Positions 1 to 8,655 of a stretch of 64,000 bases of DNA are shown here, in pieces (the stretch's first letter is position 1; each line of letters opens with the position of its first letter). The position numbers were made by a program, and so were the translations under genes. Source of the stretch: Rhodospirillales bacterium (GTDB taxonomy: Bacteria; Pseudomonadota; Alphaproteobacteria; Acetobacterales; Acetobacteraceae); the NCBI GenBank assembly GCA_017304945.1, contig JAFKLG010000061.1:32582-96581 (forward strand), in the 5' to 3' direction. Under the pieces are notes generated by a model. It had not been told where the DNA came from, made no database searches, and saw nothing but the letters and a program-made list of their open reading frames with translations.

Positions 1-210
1 TGCGAGGCCGAACCCTGGGCGAGCCTGACCCCGTCCTTGCCTGCGATCACCCTCAGCATCGGCCTGTGCAGCGTTCCCGCCGCCGGAGAGGTCTCGTCCT
101 CGCAACTGCTGCAGAAGGCCGACGCCATGCTGTATCGGGCCAAGCATTGCGGGCGAAACCAGGTCCAGGCCTGCCTCATGCCGGACCGCACGGGTGGCGT
201 GGTGGCCTGA
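1..210 (+). CDS. GGDEF-domain protein, C-terminal fragment (5' end outside window)
   Basis: The frame is open from base 1 to a TGA at 208-210 (69 codons visible). The peptide has the C-terminal signature of a GGDEF (diguanylate cyclase) domain: ITLSIGL, then QLLQKADAMLYRAKHCGRNQ, the usual last helix and strand of the fold, followed by about 15 further residues. The GGDEF motif itself lies upstream of the window, so activity cannot be judged. The family makes cyclic di-GMP from two GTP. The gene is convergent with the minus-strand dap operon. Confidence 0.85.
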   Translation, partial: CEAEPWASLTPSLPAITLSIGLCSVPAAGEVSSSQLLQKADAMLYRAKHCGRNQVQACLMPDRTGGVVA

Positions 211-258
211 TCGCCGGCGTCCCATTTCTCCGGCATTCGCCGCCGGGTGGGGTTCCGC

Positions 259-837
259 TCAGCCGCCGCCGAGCGCCATTCCCAGCAGCGCCGCGGTCAG
301 CCCGATCGTCTCGTCGAGCATCACCAGCCAGACCGCGCCCATCGCACTGACGCCCAAGGTGATGCGGATCGCATACCATTCGATCCACAGCGCCCATCCC
401 AGCGAGAAGAGCTGCGCGGCCTCATCGATGATGGTGGGGGCGCCCAGCAGGCCGGGCAGCGTGCCCAGCAGGACCAGGACGTTGCCCAGGACGTTGCACC
501 AGTTCCACACCACGATGAAGCGCGGCCAGCGGTCCGTCCGCTGCAGCAGCGTGGCGACGCGATGGGAGGCGAGCACGAAGCCCAGCCACCCGACGGCGAG
601 CACGAGCATGTCGTGCACCAGGCCGCGCCCGAGCGACGGGGCGGCGCCGGCGACCGGTGGGGCCGTGCCGGTCAGGCGGAGCGCGAGGATCACGGGCACG
701 CAGACCGCGATCGACCAGAAGCTGCGGATGACGGCGATGCGGTCGCCACCGGCCAGCAGGATCCCCTCCGCGCGGCCGCGCGCCAGCATGAGCGCCGCCA
801 TCAGCCCGCCCGCGACGGAGCCCGCCCGCGTGCTCAT
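259..837 (-). CDS. integral membrane protein, second of a paralogous pair (Yip1-like)
   Basis: A 192-residue hydrophobic protein with about five predicted membrane segments. Its ATG overlaps the stop of the upstream gene in an ATGA at 834-837, so the two are translationally coupled. It is recognisably related to the preceding gene: both share a WPRF-x-x-x-(F/W)NW motif in the middle and a C-terminal segment beginning ALW(L/I)-x-W. Neither shows catalytic residues. It is the last gene of the dapD-dapE operon. The fold resembles Yip1-type membrane proteins of unknown function; that label is a guess from topology, not a firm family assignment. Confidence 0.75.
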   Translation of the reverse strand: MSTRAGSVAGGLMAALMLARGRAEGILLAGGDRIAVIRSFWSIAVCVPVILALRLTGTAPPVAGAAPSLGRGLVHDMLVLAVGWLGFVLASHRVATLLQRTDRWPRFIVVWNWCNVLGNVLVLLGTLPGLLGAPTIIDEAAQLFSLGWALWIEWYAIRITLGVSAMGAVWLVMLDETIGLTAALLGMALGGG

Positions 838-1406
838 CCGACCGACAGCAATCGCGGTCCGATCCCCAGCAGGACCGTAGCGGCGTTCACCAGCAGGACG
901 ACGAGCGCGGCGCGGAGCGGCGAGAGCTGCAGCGCGTTGCGCGCCAGGAACCAATGCAGCCAGAGCGCGTAGCAGCCGAGCCCCAGCATCAGCGTGGCGA
1001 CCGCGGCATGCTGGTCGAGACCGGCGCCGACCGCGATGCTGAGCACGGTCAGCACCAGGATCAGCACGATCGCGACCACCCACTGCCCCCAGTTGAAGGC
1101 CGCGGCGAAGCGCGGCCACAGCGCCTCCCGATGCCACAGCCGCGCCAGCTCGAAGGAGATCGCCGCCGGCGCCAGCAGGATGCACAGCGTCAGCGCGAAA
1201 TAGGTGAGTGCCGAGAGCCCGGCGCCGCGCAGCAGCATCACCACGACGCCGACCAGGGGGAAGGCGACCAGCGGCGCGAGGCTGGCGAGGAAGGCCTGCG
1301 GCGTATTGCCGAACTGCAGCAGCCCGTCCTTCCGGCCGCGCGCGATCCGCCACATCCCGAGCACGACGTTCGGGGCGCTGCGTGGTGCCCGCGGCGGCTG
1401 CGTCAT
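834..1406 (-). CDS. integral membrane protein, first of a paralogous pair (Yip1-like)
   Basis: A 190-residue protein. A short polar N-terminus with a G-x-W-x-I-A-R-G-R motif is followed by about five hydrophobic segments. The start was chosen because its ATG overlaps the dapE stop by 4 bp (ATGA, 1403-1406); longer upstream extensions run inside dapE. It shares motifs (ARGR near the N-terminus, WPRF-x-x-x-(F/W)NW mid-protein) with the gene that follows, indicating tandem duplication. Co-transcription with dapD and dapE suggests a role at the envelope, but the sequence gives no direct evidence of function. Confidence 0.75.
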   Translation of the reverse strand: MTQPPRAPRSAPNVVLGMWRIARGRKDGLLQFGNTPQAFLASLAPLVAFPLVGVVVMLLRGAGLSALTYFALTLCILLAPAAISFELARLWHREALWPRFAAAFNWGQWVVAIVLILVLTVLSIAVGAGLDQHAAVATLMLGLGCYALWLHWFLARNALQLSPLRAALVVLLVNAATVLLGIGPRLLSVG

Positions 1407-2539
1407 GCGAGGAACGCAGCCAGGACGCCGCGATAGATCCGCGCGAGATCCCGCAGCTCCGCCACCGGCACGCGCTCGTCGATCTGGTGCATGGTCGCGC
1501 CGACCAGCCCGAACTCGGCGACCGGGCAGTAGTTGGCGATGAAGCGCGCGTCGGAGGTGCCGCCGCCGGTGTCCAGCTTGGGGGTGACGCCGGTCGCCGC
1601 CTCGATCGCGCCCACCAGGATGTCGACCATCGGGCCCGGCTTGGTCAGGAACGACTCGCCGCTGATCGACGTGGTGAGTTCGAACCGTTCGGCGTGCTGC
1701 CCGACGGTCGCGCGCACCCAGGCGATCAGCGAGGCGCCGGAGTGGCGGTCGTTGAAGCGGATGTTGAGCGCGGCGCGGGCGGAGGCCGGGATCACGTTGG
1801 TCGCCACGTTGCCGACGTCGATCGAGGTGACCTGCAACGAGGACGGTTCGAACCACTCCGATCCTGCATCCACCGGTGCGGCGGTCAGTGCGGACAGGGC
1901 CCGCAGCAGCCGGTGCACCGGGTTGTCGGCACGATGCGGGTAGGCGACGTGGCCCTGGGTCCCGAACACCTCGAGCCCGATATTGACGCTGCCGCGCCGG
2001 CCGATCTTGACCATGTCGCCCAGCTTCACCGGGCAGGTCGGCTCGCCCACGAGGCAGAAATCCGGGACCTGGCCGTGCGCCTGCATCCATTCGAGCACCT
2101 TCACGGTGCCGTCGACCGCGGGGCCTTCCTCATCGCCGGTGATCAGGAAGCTGATCGAGCCCTTGGACGGGCCCGCCGCCAGATGCTGCGCGGCGGCGGC
2201 GGCGAAGGCGGCGATCCCGCCCTTCATGTCGCAGGCGCCGCGGCCATACAGCACACCGTCCCGCACCTCGCCCCCGAACGGGTCGCTGCGCCAGTTGCCG
2301 CCCACCGGCACCACGTCGGTGTGGCCGGCGAAGCAGATATGCGGCCCCTCCGTGCCGATGCGGGCGAACAGGTTCTCGATCTCGCCGAAGCGCAGCCGGG
2401 TGACGTGGAAGCCGAGACGGCTCAGCAGGTCGGCCAGCACGTCCTGGGCGCCGGCATCGGCCGGGGTGACCGAGGCGCAGCGCAGCAGGGCCTGGGCGAC
2501 CGGCAGCGGGTCGGTCGGGTCGGCGATGGTCGTGCTCAT
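1403..2539 (-). CDS. dapE: succinyl-diaminopimelate desuccinylase
   Basis: A 378-residue M20-family zinc peptidase, normal length for DapE. It hydrolyses N-succinyl-LL-diaminopimelate to LL-DAP and succinate in the succinylase branch of lysine and peptidoglycan DAP synthesis in the cytoplasm. Visible family residues are H73 and D75 in AGHTDVVP, D104 in [10 protein letters not shown] (bridging metal ligand) and E137/E138 in TGDEEGP (general base and metal ligand). It follows dapD on the same strand, 109 bp downstream, with a hairpin in the gap, and overlaps the next gene by 4 bp. The dapD-dapE pairing makes the assignment firm. Confidence 0.96.
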   Translation of the reverse strand: MSTTIADPTDPLPVAQALLRCASVTPADAGAQDVLADLLSRLGFHVTRLRFGEIENLFARIGTEGPHICFAGHTDVVPVGGNWRSDPFGGEVRDGVLYGRGACDMKGGIAAFAAAAAQHLAAGPSKGSISFLITGDEEGPAVDGTVKVLEWMQAHGQVPDFCLVGEPTCPVKLGDMVKIGRRGSVNIGLEVFGTQGHVAYPHRADNPVHRLLRALSALTAAPVDAGSEWFEPSSLQVTSIDVGNVATNVIPASARAALNIRFNDRHSGASLIAWVRATVGQHAERFELTTSISGESFLTKPGPMVDILVGAIEAATGVTPKLDTGGGTSDARFIANYCPVAEFGLVGATMHQIDERVPVAELRDLARIYRGVLAAFLA

Positions 2540-2608
2540 GCGGCGGGACCGATCATACAGAAGGCTCCGGCGACGGAGTGGGGACGCGAGAAAGGCGCCC
2601 GACCCCTG

Positions 2609-2631
2609 CCCTCTCCGGCCCGCGGAGAGGG
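2609..2631. repeat. palindromic hairpin between dapD and dapE
   Basis: A perfect 9-bp inverted repeat, CCCTCTCCG and CGGAGAGGG, with a 5-base loop. It lies in the 109-bp gap between dapD and dapE. There is no T-run, so it is not an intrinsic terminator. It may be an intergenic repeat or an mRNA-stabilising stem separating dapD and dapE messages. Confidence 0.6.
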
Positions 2632-2648
2632 AGACGGTGCGGAGGGGA

Positions 2649-3488
2649 TCAATCGCGCAGCAGCTCGTTGATCGAGGTCTTGGCGCGGGTCTGCGCGTCG
2701 ACCGTCTTGACGATCACGGCGCAGTAGAGCGACGGGCCGGCGGATCCGTCCGGCAGCGGCTTGCCCGGCAGCGAGCCCGGCACCACCACGGAATAGGCGG
2801 GCACCCGGCCGAGATGGATCTGACCGGTCGCGCGGTCGATCACCTTGGTGGAGGCGCCGATGAACACGCCCATCGACAGCACCGCGCCGCGTTCCACCAC
2901 CACGCCCTCGGCCACTTCGGACCGGGCACCGATGAAGCAGTCGTCCTCGATGATCACCGGGTTGGCCTGCAACGGCTCGAGCACGCCGCCGATGCCGACC
3001 CCGCCCGACAGGTGGCAGTTGGCGCCGATCTGCGCGCAGCTCCCGACCGTCGCCCAGGTATCCACCATCGTGTTCTTGCCGACCCACGCCCCCACGTTCA
3101 CGAAGCTCGGCATCAGCACCGCGCCCGGCGCGATATAGGCGGAGCGGCGCACCACGGCGCCCGGAACGGCGCGGAACCCGGCCTCCTTGAAGCGGTTCTC
3201 GCCCCAGCCGGCGAACTTCATCGGCACCTTGTCCCAGACCGGTGCGCCCCCTGGCCCCTGCATGGGCTGGGAGTCGGTCAGGCGGAACGACATCAGCACC
3301 GCTTTCTTGAGCCACTGGTTCACCTGCCAGCCGCTCGCGGTCGGCTCCGCGACCCGCACGCTGCCATTGTCCAGTGCGTCGAGCGCCGCCTCGACCATCT
3401 CCCGCGCCTCTCCCTTGGTGGAGGAGGACAGCGTGTCCCGACGCTCCCAGAGATCGTCGATGGGCTGCTGCAGGCTGGTGACGGACAT
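2649..3488 (-). CDS. dapD: 2,3,4,5-tetrahydropyridine-2,6-dicarboxylate N-succinyltransferase
   Basis: A 279-residue protein of the length expected for trimeric DapD. It transfers succinyl from succinyl-CoA to tetrahydrodipicolinate, the step two before DapE. The N-terminal helical domain (about 1-100) contains [14 protein letters not shown]. It is followed by a left-handed beta-helix of hexapeptide repeats (about 110-235), with the signature run [20 protein letters not shown] and [17 protein letters not shown]. It is the first gene of the minus-strand operon dapD-dapE-two membrane proteins. The start ATG at 3488 gives the family's usual N-terminus. Confidence 0.96.
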   Translation of the reverse strand: MSVTSLQQPIDDLWERRDTLSSSTKGEAREMVEAALDALDNGSVRVAEPTASGWQVNQWLKKAVLMSFRLTDSQPMQGPGGAPVWDKVPMKFAGWGENRFKEAGFRAVPGAVVRRSAYIAPGAVLMPSFVNVGAWVGKNTMVDTWATVGSCAQIGANCHLSGGVGIGGVLEPLQANPVIIEDDCFIGARSEVAEGVVVERGAVLSMGVFIGASTKVIDRATGQIHLGRVPAYSVVVPGSLPGKPLPDGSAGPSLYCAVIVKTVDAQTRAKTSINELLRD

Positions 3489-3644
3489 GGCGCGCGGGGT
3501 TCCCTGAATGATGGCGGCGGACGATGGAGAGCCTCCCGCGGACTGTCAACGGAAGACGCCGACGAACGGGGAGCCGGGCGGGATGGAAACGCTTCATTCA
3601 TCTCGTGGTGCTGGAATGCGCGATCCTGGAGCCGGCCGCCTGCC

Positions 3645-5135
3645 ATGCCCGACCTCGTCCGTTTTCCGCCCCACCTCGCCGCGGATCCGCAGCAGCAGGA
3701 GCCGCCGGCCCGGGGCGCCCCGGCGGGCCCAACGGATGCGGCCGGCCCCACCGCCCCGATCCCGACCTTCACCGGGCCGCTTCCGGCGGCCTGCGACCGG
3801 TTGCAGCTCGCGCTGATCGACACCCCCCGCCGCTGGCGCGACCTCGTCGCCGCAACCGCCGACCTGGCGTTCTAGACGGATGCCGCCGGTCGGTTTGCCT
3901 TCGTCGTCCCCGACCCGGCGTTGCACTGGCCGGTCGCGGGCCTGCTCGGGCAGCAAGCGAATAGGCTGCTCGCCTGCAGCCTCGCGCCTGCCTGCCCGAA
4001 CCCGTTCCTGGTCAGTGCACCGGTCCGCCTCGACCCGGTGTGGCTCCGTCGCGGCGACGGCACGCTCGCCTGCTGCGCCGTCTCCGCCGTTCCGCTGCGC
4101 AATGCGGCGGGCGAGGTCGTCGGCACGCGCGGGCTGGTCCTGGAGATGGCGGGCCGTGCGCAGGCGGCCGCGCAGGCCGCCGTGGCGCTCCGCCGGGGGG
4201 AACTGCTCGACCACATCCTCTGGCGGGTGGGCCAGGAGGTGCTCGCCCCCCGCCGGATGCGCGCGGCGCTGGCAGCGATGAACAGCGTCCTCGATGCCGA
4301 GGGCAGCAGCGTCGTCCTGCTCCCGAACGCGCCGCATGGCCCGGTCCTGGCCCACGCTGCCGGGGTCGGTGCGGAGGAGACGCTGGCGACAGGTGCGGCG
4401 ATGCTGGAGGCGAAGGCGGGAAGCCAGATCGGGACCGTCCCGGCGAGTGGACGCCAGATGCTGATGGCACCCTGCGAGACGCGGTTCGGCGACCGTGCGG
4501 GGCTGCTGCTGTGGCGCGCGGCGGGGGCGCCGGCCTGGAGCGAGGCGGAGGCGCAGCTCGTGCTCGCCGGCGCCGGCCTCGTCCGCATGGTGCTGGAGCA
4601 TGAGACGATCCAGCGCGAAATGGCGCGGCAGGCGCGCACCGACCCGCTCACCGGGCTGTTCAACCGCCGTGCCTTCCTCGAAGAGCTGGAACGCCGGATC
4701 GACCGGCTCGACCGGGAAATGCTGCCCGGTACGTTGATGTTCATCGGGCTCGACCACCTGAAGCCGGTCAACGAGCGGCTGGGCCATGAGATCGGCGACC
4801 AGGTGCTGATCCATGTGGCCGTCATGCTGCGCCGGACCGTTCGCCCCGCCGACCTCGTCGCGCGGTTTGGCGGCGACGAGTTCGCGGTCTGGCTGGATGG
4901 CGCCGATCACCTGACCGCGGCGGAGCGCGCGGAGCAGGTGCGCGACCTGGCGCGTGTCGAACTCACGGAAATCACTGGTTCGGACGTGCCGCAGCTCAGT
5001 CTCTCGATCGGCATCGCCTCGCGCCGCCCGGGCAGCCCGGAGCCGATCGAAGCCCTGCTGCGGCGCGGCGACCTCGCGATGACCGACGTGAAGCGCAACG
5101 GGCGTGGCCATTGGCGCGTCGCGCTCGAGGAGTAG
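3645..5135 (+). pseudogene. PAS-GGDEF protein interrupted by an in-frame amber codon
   Basis: One reading frame runs from ATG 3645 to TAG 5133-5135, but codon 77 (3873-3875) is TAG. The interruption falls inside a classic PAS start: ADLAF-stop-TDAAGRFAFVVPD, where relatives normally have ETD, so a single GAG-to-TAG change explains it. The first 76 residues include a Pro/Ala-rich leader. Downstream come PAS-like sequence, a GAF-like middle, and a GGDEF domain from about residue 331 (DPLTGLFNRR), with GGDEF at 409-413. The metal-binding Asp expected before L-D-H is replaced by G368 (FIGLDHLKPVN), suggesting the cyclase site had already decayed or is regulatory. A shorter product could start at TTG 3921, without an obvious ribosome site. 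Sequencing error, true pseudogene and amber readthrough remain open. Confidence 0.8.
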
Positions 5136-5221
5136 GAACGGCGACTCCCGCAGCCTCGTGGAGGATCCGCACCGAGATCGCGCATGGCCGCCCGGACTCA
5201 TAGGGTACCACGGGGCGGGTG

Positions 5222-6070
5222 CTATCCGGGGCCGAGTGTCCGGTCGAGGAAAGCGTGGACCCGGGCGTAGCTGTCCGCCGCCGCGACGGGGTCGTATTGC
5301 AGCGGATGCCCCTCGACAGTCCGCCGCTCGCGCAGGCGGGGATTGTCGAACGCATGCACCGCATTGGGATAGGTCACCACGGTCACATCCCTCGTCGTGC
5401 CGACCGCGGCGGCAAATTGCCGACAGACTTGAGCGGGGTCTCGCCAGGTATCGGCCTCCCCGGCCAGCGCGAGCAGCGGGATGTTGCCGTATTGTTCGGG
5501 GTTCCGGCAGGCCCCGTAATAGTCCACGGCAGCGCGGATCAGCCCGTCCGCCTGCTTCGCAAAGGGCTCCAGGGTCACCGTCTCCGCGGCAGCGCCCCCA
5601 TGCGAGCCGCCCAGCACGCCGATGCGCTTCGGATTCACGGCCGGCTGCCGTGCCAACCAGCGCGCCGCGGCGATCACGTCGCCGGCGCGGTCCTGCCGCG
5701 TCACCAGCGCCTGGCGCGTGTGGGCGCACACAGTGTCGATCCGCCGCGGCGTCAGGCTGTCCAGCACCAGGCTGCCATAGCCCCAGCCCAGCAGTCGCTC
5801 CGCCCAGGCGGTCTGGTTGGTGCCGACGCCGCCGCAGCCATGCAGCACGATCACCACCGCATGCAGGCCAGGTCCCGGCGGCAGCCGCAGCCGGCCGGGC
5901 AGCGGGTGCGGCGCGACGCGGGCACCGTCGACCGGCACCGGCGGGATCGCCACCAACCGCCCGGAGCCGATGGCGATTGCCACGGGGACTGCCATGGAGG
6001 GGGCAGGATCCGCGGCCCCGCAGGCGAGCAGCGGGATGCCAAGGAGCAGGGCGGTGAAGAAGTGACGCAT
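5222..6070 (-). CDS. dienelactone-hydrolase-family alpha/beta hydrolase, probable lipoprotein
   Basis: A 282-residue secreted hydrolase. The N-terminus is a signal peptide ending in a lipobox-like LLAC with C17 as the lipidated residue, so it is probably anchored in the envelope. The alpha/beta-hydrolase core has an oxyanion region VVIVLHGCGGVG, nucleophile Ser in GVLGGSHGGA, acid in AGEADTW and His in YPNAVHAFDN: a complete triad in the order usual for dienelactone hydrolases. Its substrate is not evident. It is convergent with the broken GGDEF gene and divergent from the NAD(P)-binding gene at 6176. Confidence 0.85.
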   Translation of the reverse strand: MRHFFTALLLGIPLLACGAADPAPSMAVPVAIAIGSGRLVAIPPVPVDGARVAPHPLPGRLRLPPGPGLHAVVIVLHGCGGVGTNQTAWAERLLGWGYGSLVLDSLTPRRIDTVCAHTRQALVTRQDRAGDVIAAARWLARQPAVNPKRIGVLGGSHGGAAAETVTLEPFAKQADGLIRAAVDYYGACRNPEQYGNIPLLALAGEADTWRDPAQVCRQFAAAVGTTRDVTVVTYPNAVHAFDNPRLRERRTVEGHPLQYDPVAAADSYARVHAFLDRTLGPG

Positions 6071-6175
6071 CGTCGCGGGTTCCAGGATCGGGCGCGAAGC
6101 GTAGCGCGGTCGTCACCGGGGCGCAGCCGGAAACGGGATTGAATCGATCGGCCGCCTCGGTTACGCGCAGGCGCC

Positions 6176-7033
6176 ATGCCCTCCGTCGTCCATGTCATCG
6201 GCGCCTCCGGTCGTTCCGGCGCCGCGCTGTGCCGCGCTCTCCTCGCCGCCGGCATCACACCGGTCCCGGTGGTCCGCAACCTGGCGCGCTGGGCTGCGAC
6301 CGGCCTCGAGTTCCCGGCCCGTCGCGCCGACCTGACCGACCCGGTGGCCCTGCATACGGCGCTCTGCGAAGCGATCGCCGTCGTCTCGACCGCCCATGCG
6401 AGGCATGCCGGCGCGGTGATCGCCGCCGCGCCGCCCTCCGCGCGGCTGGTCTTCCTCGGCAGCACCCGCAAATTCACCCGCTGGCCCGACGCGCACGGCA
6501 CCGGGGTGCTGGCCGGCGAGGCCGCCTTCCTCGACTCCGGCCGAGACGGGGTGATGCTGCACCCGACGATGATCTACGGCGCGGAAGGGGAGGACAACGT
6601 GCAGCGACTCGCCGCGCTGCTGAAGCGCCTGCCGCTGCTGCCGCTGCCCCAGGGCGGCGCCGCGCTGGTCCAGCCGATCCACCGGTCGGACGTCACCCGC
6701 TGCATTCTCGCCGCGCTCGCCCGGCCCTGGGACGGACCGCGGGCGCTGACGATCGCCGGCCCGCGCCCCCTGCCCTACGCCGACTTCGTCCGAGCGGTCG
6801 CTCGCGCGGCAGGGCTCCGCGCGCCACGCATCGTGCCCGTGCCGGCCGCGCCGCTGCTCGCCCTCGCCCCGCTCACCCGGCTGATCCCGCTGTTCCCCAC
6901 CATCCGCCCAGCCGAGATCCGCCGCCTTCTCGAGGACAAGGCGTTCGATATCGGCCCGATGCGCGCGGAGCTCGAAGTGCAGCCGATCCCGCTCGCCGAA
7001 GGGCTTGCACGCACCTTCCACCGGCCGCAGTAA
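6176..7033 (+). CDS. NAD(P)-binding Rossmann-fold (NmrA/epimerase-like) protein
   Basis: A 285-residue protein opening with the dinucleotide-binding motif VVHVIGASGRSGAALCRAL. The second half fits the atypical/extended SDR group: FLGSTRKFTRW after strand 4, then LHPTMIYG, then a variable C-terminal substrate lobe. The classical YxxxK pair is not intact, so it may be a non-catalytic NmrA-like sensor or an NAD-dependent nucleotide-sugar-type enzyme of unknown substrate. It lies 26 bp upstream of the amidohydrolase on the same strand and is probably co-transcribed with it. Confidence 0.75.
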   Translation: MPSVVHVIGASGRSGAALCRALLAAGITPVPVVRNLARWAATGLEFPARRADLTDPVALHTALCEAIAVVSTAHARHAGAVIAAAPPSARLVFLGSTRKFTRWPDAHGTGVLAGEAAFLDSGRDGVMLHPTMIYGAEGEDNVQRLAALLKRLPLLPLPQGGAALVQPIHRSDVTRCILAALARPWDGPRALTIAGPRPLPYADFVRAVARAAGLRAPRIVPVPAAPLLALAPLTRLIPLFPTIRPAEIRRLLEDKAFDIGPMRAELEVQPIPLAEGLARTFHRPQ

Positions 7034-7059
7034 TCTGCTTCCGCTGCAGGAGATGTCCC

Positions 7060-8235
7060 ATGCCGATCATCAACCGCATCGCCGCCTTCCATGCCGAGAT
7101 GACCGAGTGGCGCCACGACCTGCACGCGCATCCGGAACTCGCCCTGCAGGAAACTCGCACCAGCGCGGTGGTGCAGCAGAAGCTGAAGGAGTTCGGCGTC
7201 GACGAGGTGATCACCGGCCTCGCGCGCACCGGCGTCATCGGCGTGATCCGCGGCCGCGGCGGTTCGGATCGCGCGATCGGACTGCGCGCCGACATGGATG
7301 CGCTGCCGATCCACGAGGAAACCGGCGTCCCCTACGCCTCGGAAAATCCCGGCGTCATGCATGCCTGCGGCCATGACGGCCACACCACCATGCTGCTCGG
7401 GGCCGCCAAATACCTGGCCGAGACGCGCAACTTCGACGGCACCGTCTATGTGATCTTCCAGCCGGCGGAGGAGAACCTGGCCGGCGGCGAGATCATGGTG
7501 AAGGAGGGCCTGTTCCAGCGCTGCCCGATGGAGATGGTGTTCGGGCTGCACAACTGGCCGCAGCTTCCGGCCGGCACCTTCGGCTGGCGGCACGGGCCGA
7601 TCATGGCCGCGGTCGCCAACATCGAGATCACGGTGACCGGCAAGGGCGCACACGGGGCGCTGCCGCACCACGGCGTCGATCCGATCGTGGTCGCGGCGCA
7701 GATCGTCTCCGCGCTGCAGAGCATCGTCGCGCGCAACATCGAGCCGGTGGAAGGCGGCGTGGTCACTATCGGCCACATCAATGGCGGCCACACCTACAAC
7801 GTCATTCCCGAGACGGTACACATGAAGGGGACCGCGCGCTGGTTCCGCCCCGAGGTCGGCGACCAGCTCGAGGACGGGGTGCGCCGCCTCGCCACCGGCA
7901 TCGCCGCCAGCTTCGGCGCGCGGGCCGAAGTGGTGTTCGACCGCGCCTACCCGGCGACCGTGAACGACCCCGACGCGACCGACCTCACGATCAAGGCCGC
8001 GACGACGGTGGCCGGCAGCGAGCGGGTGCGGCACATGGGCAAGCCGACCATGGGCGGGGAGGATTTCTCGTTCATGCTGAACGCCAAGCAGGGCAGCTAC
8101 ATCATGCTCGGCGCCGGACGCGGCAAGGGCGACGCCATGGTCCACCACCCGGCCTATGACTTCAACGACGAGATCCTGCCCGTGGGCGCGTCCTACTGGG
8201 CGAGCCTGGTGGAGCAGTTGCTGCCGGCGAAATGA
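7060..8235 (+). CDS. M20-family amidohydrolase (hippurate hydrolase-like)
   Basis: A 391-residue M20D metalloamidase that cleaves N-acyl amino acids or similar amides. Start ATG 7060 follows CAGGAG at a good distance. Family markers are WRHDLHAHPELALQE near the N-terminus, LRADMDALPI, then MHACGHDGHT and PAEENLAGG (metal-site Cys, His and Glu), a dimerisation domain starting at ITVTGKGAHGALPHHGVD, and a C-terminal GGEDFSFML. Closest in pattern to hippurate hydrolase and N-acetyl-diaminopimelate deacetylase; the true substrate is unknown. It is followed directly by the 100-bp repeat array. Confidence 0.9.
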   Translation: MPIINRIAAFHAEMTEWRHDLHAHPELALQETRTSAVVQQKLKEFGVDEVITGLARTGVIGVIRGRGGSDRAIGLRADMDALPIHEETGVPYASENPGVMHACGHDGHTTMLLGAAKYLAETRNFDGTVYVIFQPAEENLAGGEIMVKEGLFQRCPMEMVFGLHNWPQLPAGTFGWRHGPIMAAVANIEITVTGKGAHGALPHHGVDPIVVAAQIVSALQSIVARNIEPVEGGVVTIGHINGGHTYNVIPETVHMKGTARWFRPEVGDQLEDGVRRLATGIAASFGARAEVVFDRAYPATVNDPDATDLTIKAATTVAGSERVRHMGKPTMGGEDFSFMLNAKQGSYIMLGAGRGKGDAMVHHPAYDFNDEILPVGASYWASLVEQLLPAK

Positions 8236-8286
8236 CCGGGAGGCCGCATTGCGTTGCGCGCCTATCGTCATGACCGTCGCGACGCC

Positions 8287-8655
8287 ACGGTGCCGGTGGG
8301 GATGGCCGGCTCGAGGCCGGCCATGACGGTTGGGGGGTCGTGGCGGCTCCCGTCAGCCCAGCAGGCCACGCCTGGCGAGGTTGGCGGTACGGTGCCGGTG
8401 GGGATGGCCGGCTCGAGGCCGGCCATGACGGTGGGGGCCGTGGCGGCTCTCGTCACCCCAGCAGGCCACGCCTGGCGAGGTTGACGGCACAGTGCCGGCG
8501 GGGATGGCCGGCTCGAGGCCGGCCATGACGGTGGGGGGCGTGGCGGCTCCCATCACCCCAGCAGGCCGCGCCTGGCGAGGTTGACGGCACGGTGCCGGCG
8601 GGGATGGCCGGCTCGAGGCCGGCCATGACGGCGGGGGCCGTCGCGGCTCCCGTCA
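8287..8655. repeat. tandem array of four approximately 100-bp repeats, each with a perfect palindrome
   Basis: Units begin at 8287, 8389, 8489 and 8589 (periods 102, 100, 100). Each contains the 23-bp palindrome ATGGCCGGC-TCGAG-GCCGGCCAT (8302-8324, 8404-8426, 8504-8526, 8604-8626), then GACGG, a GTGGCGGCTC segment and a GCAGGCC-CGCCTGGCGAGGTTG segment. That last segment is a near copy of the final codons of the neighbouring minus-strand FAH gene ([12 protein letters not shown]), so the array arose by tandem duplication of the gene's 3' end with its downstream palindrome. It fills the whole gap between the amidohydrolase and the FAH gene. There are no spacers, so it is not CRISPR. Confidence 0.92.

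Noticed and set aside
8254..8556. Several small open frames reading MAGLEPAIPTGTV-type peptides
   Set aside because: They are translations of the palindromic repeats, a well-known source of spurious proteins in alphaproteobacteria.
8287..8655. Possible CRISPR array
   Set aside because: The roughly 100-bp units are head-to-tail with no unique spacers, contain a gene 3' end, and no cas genes are nearby.
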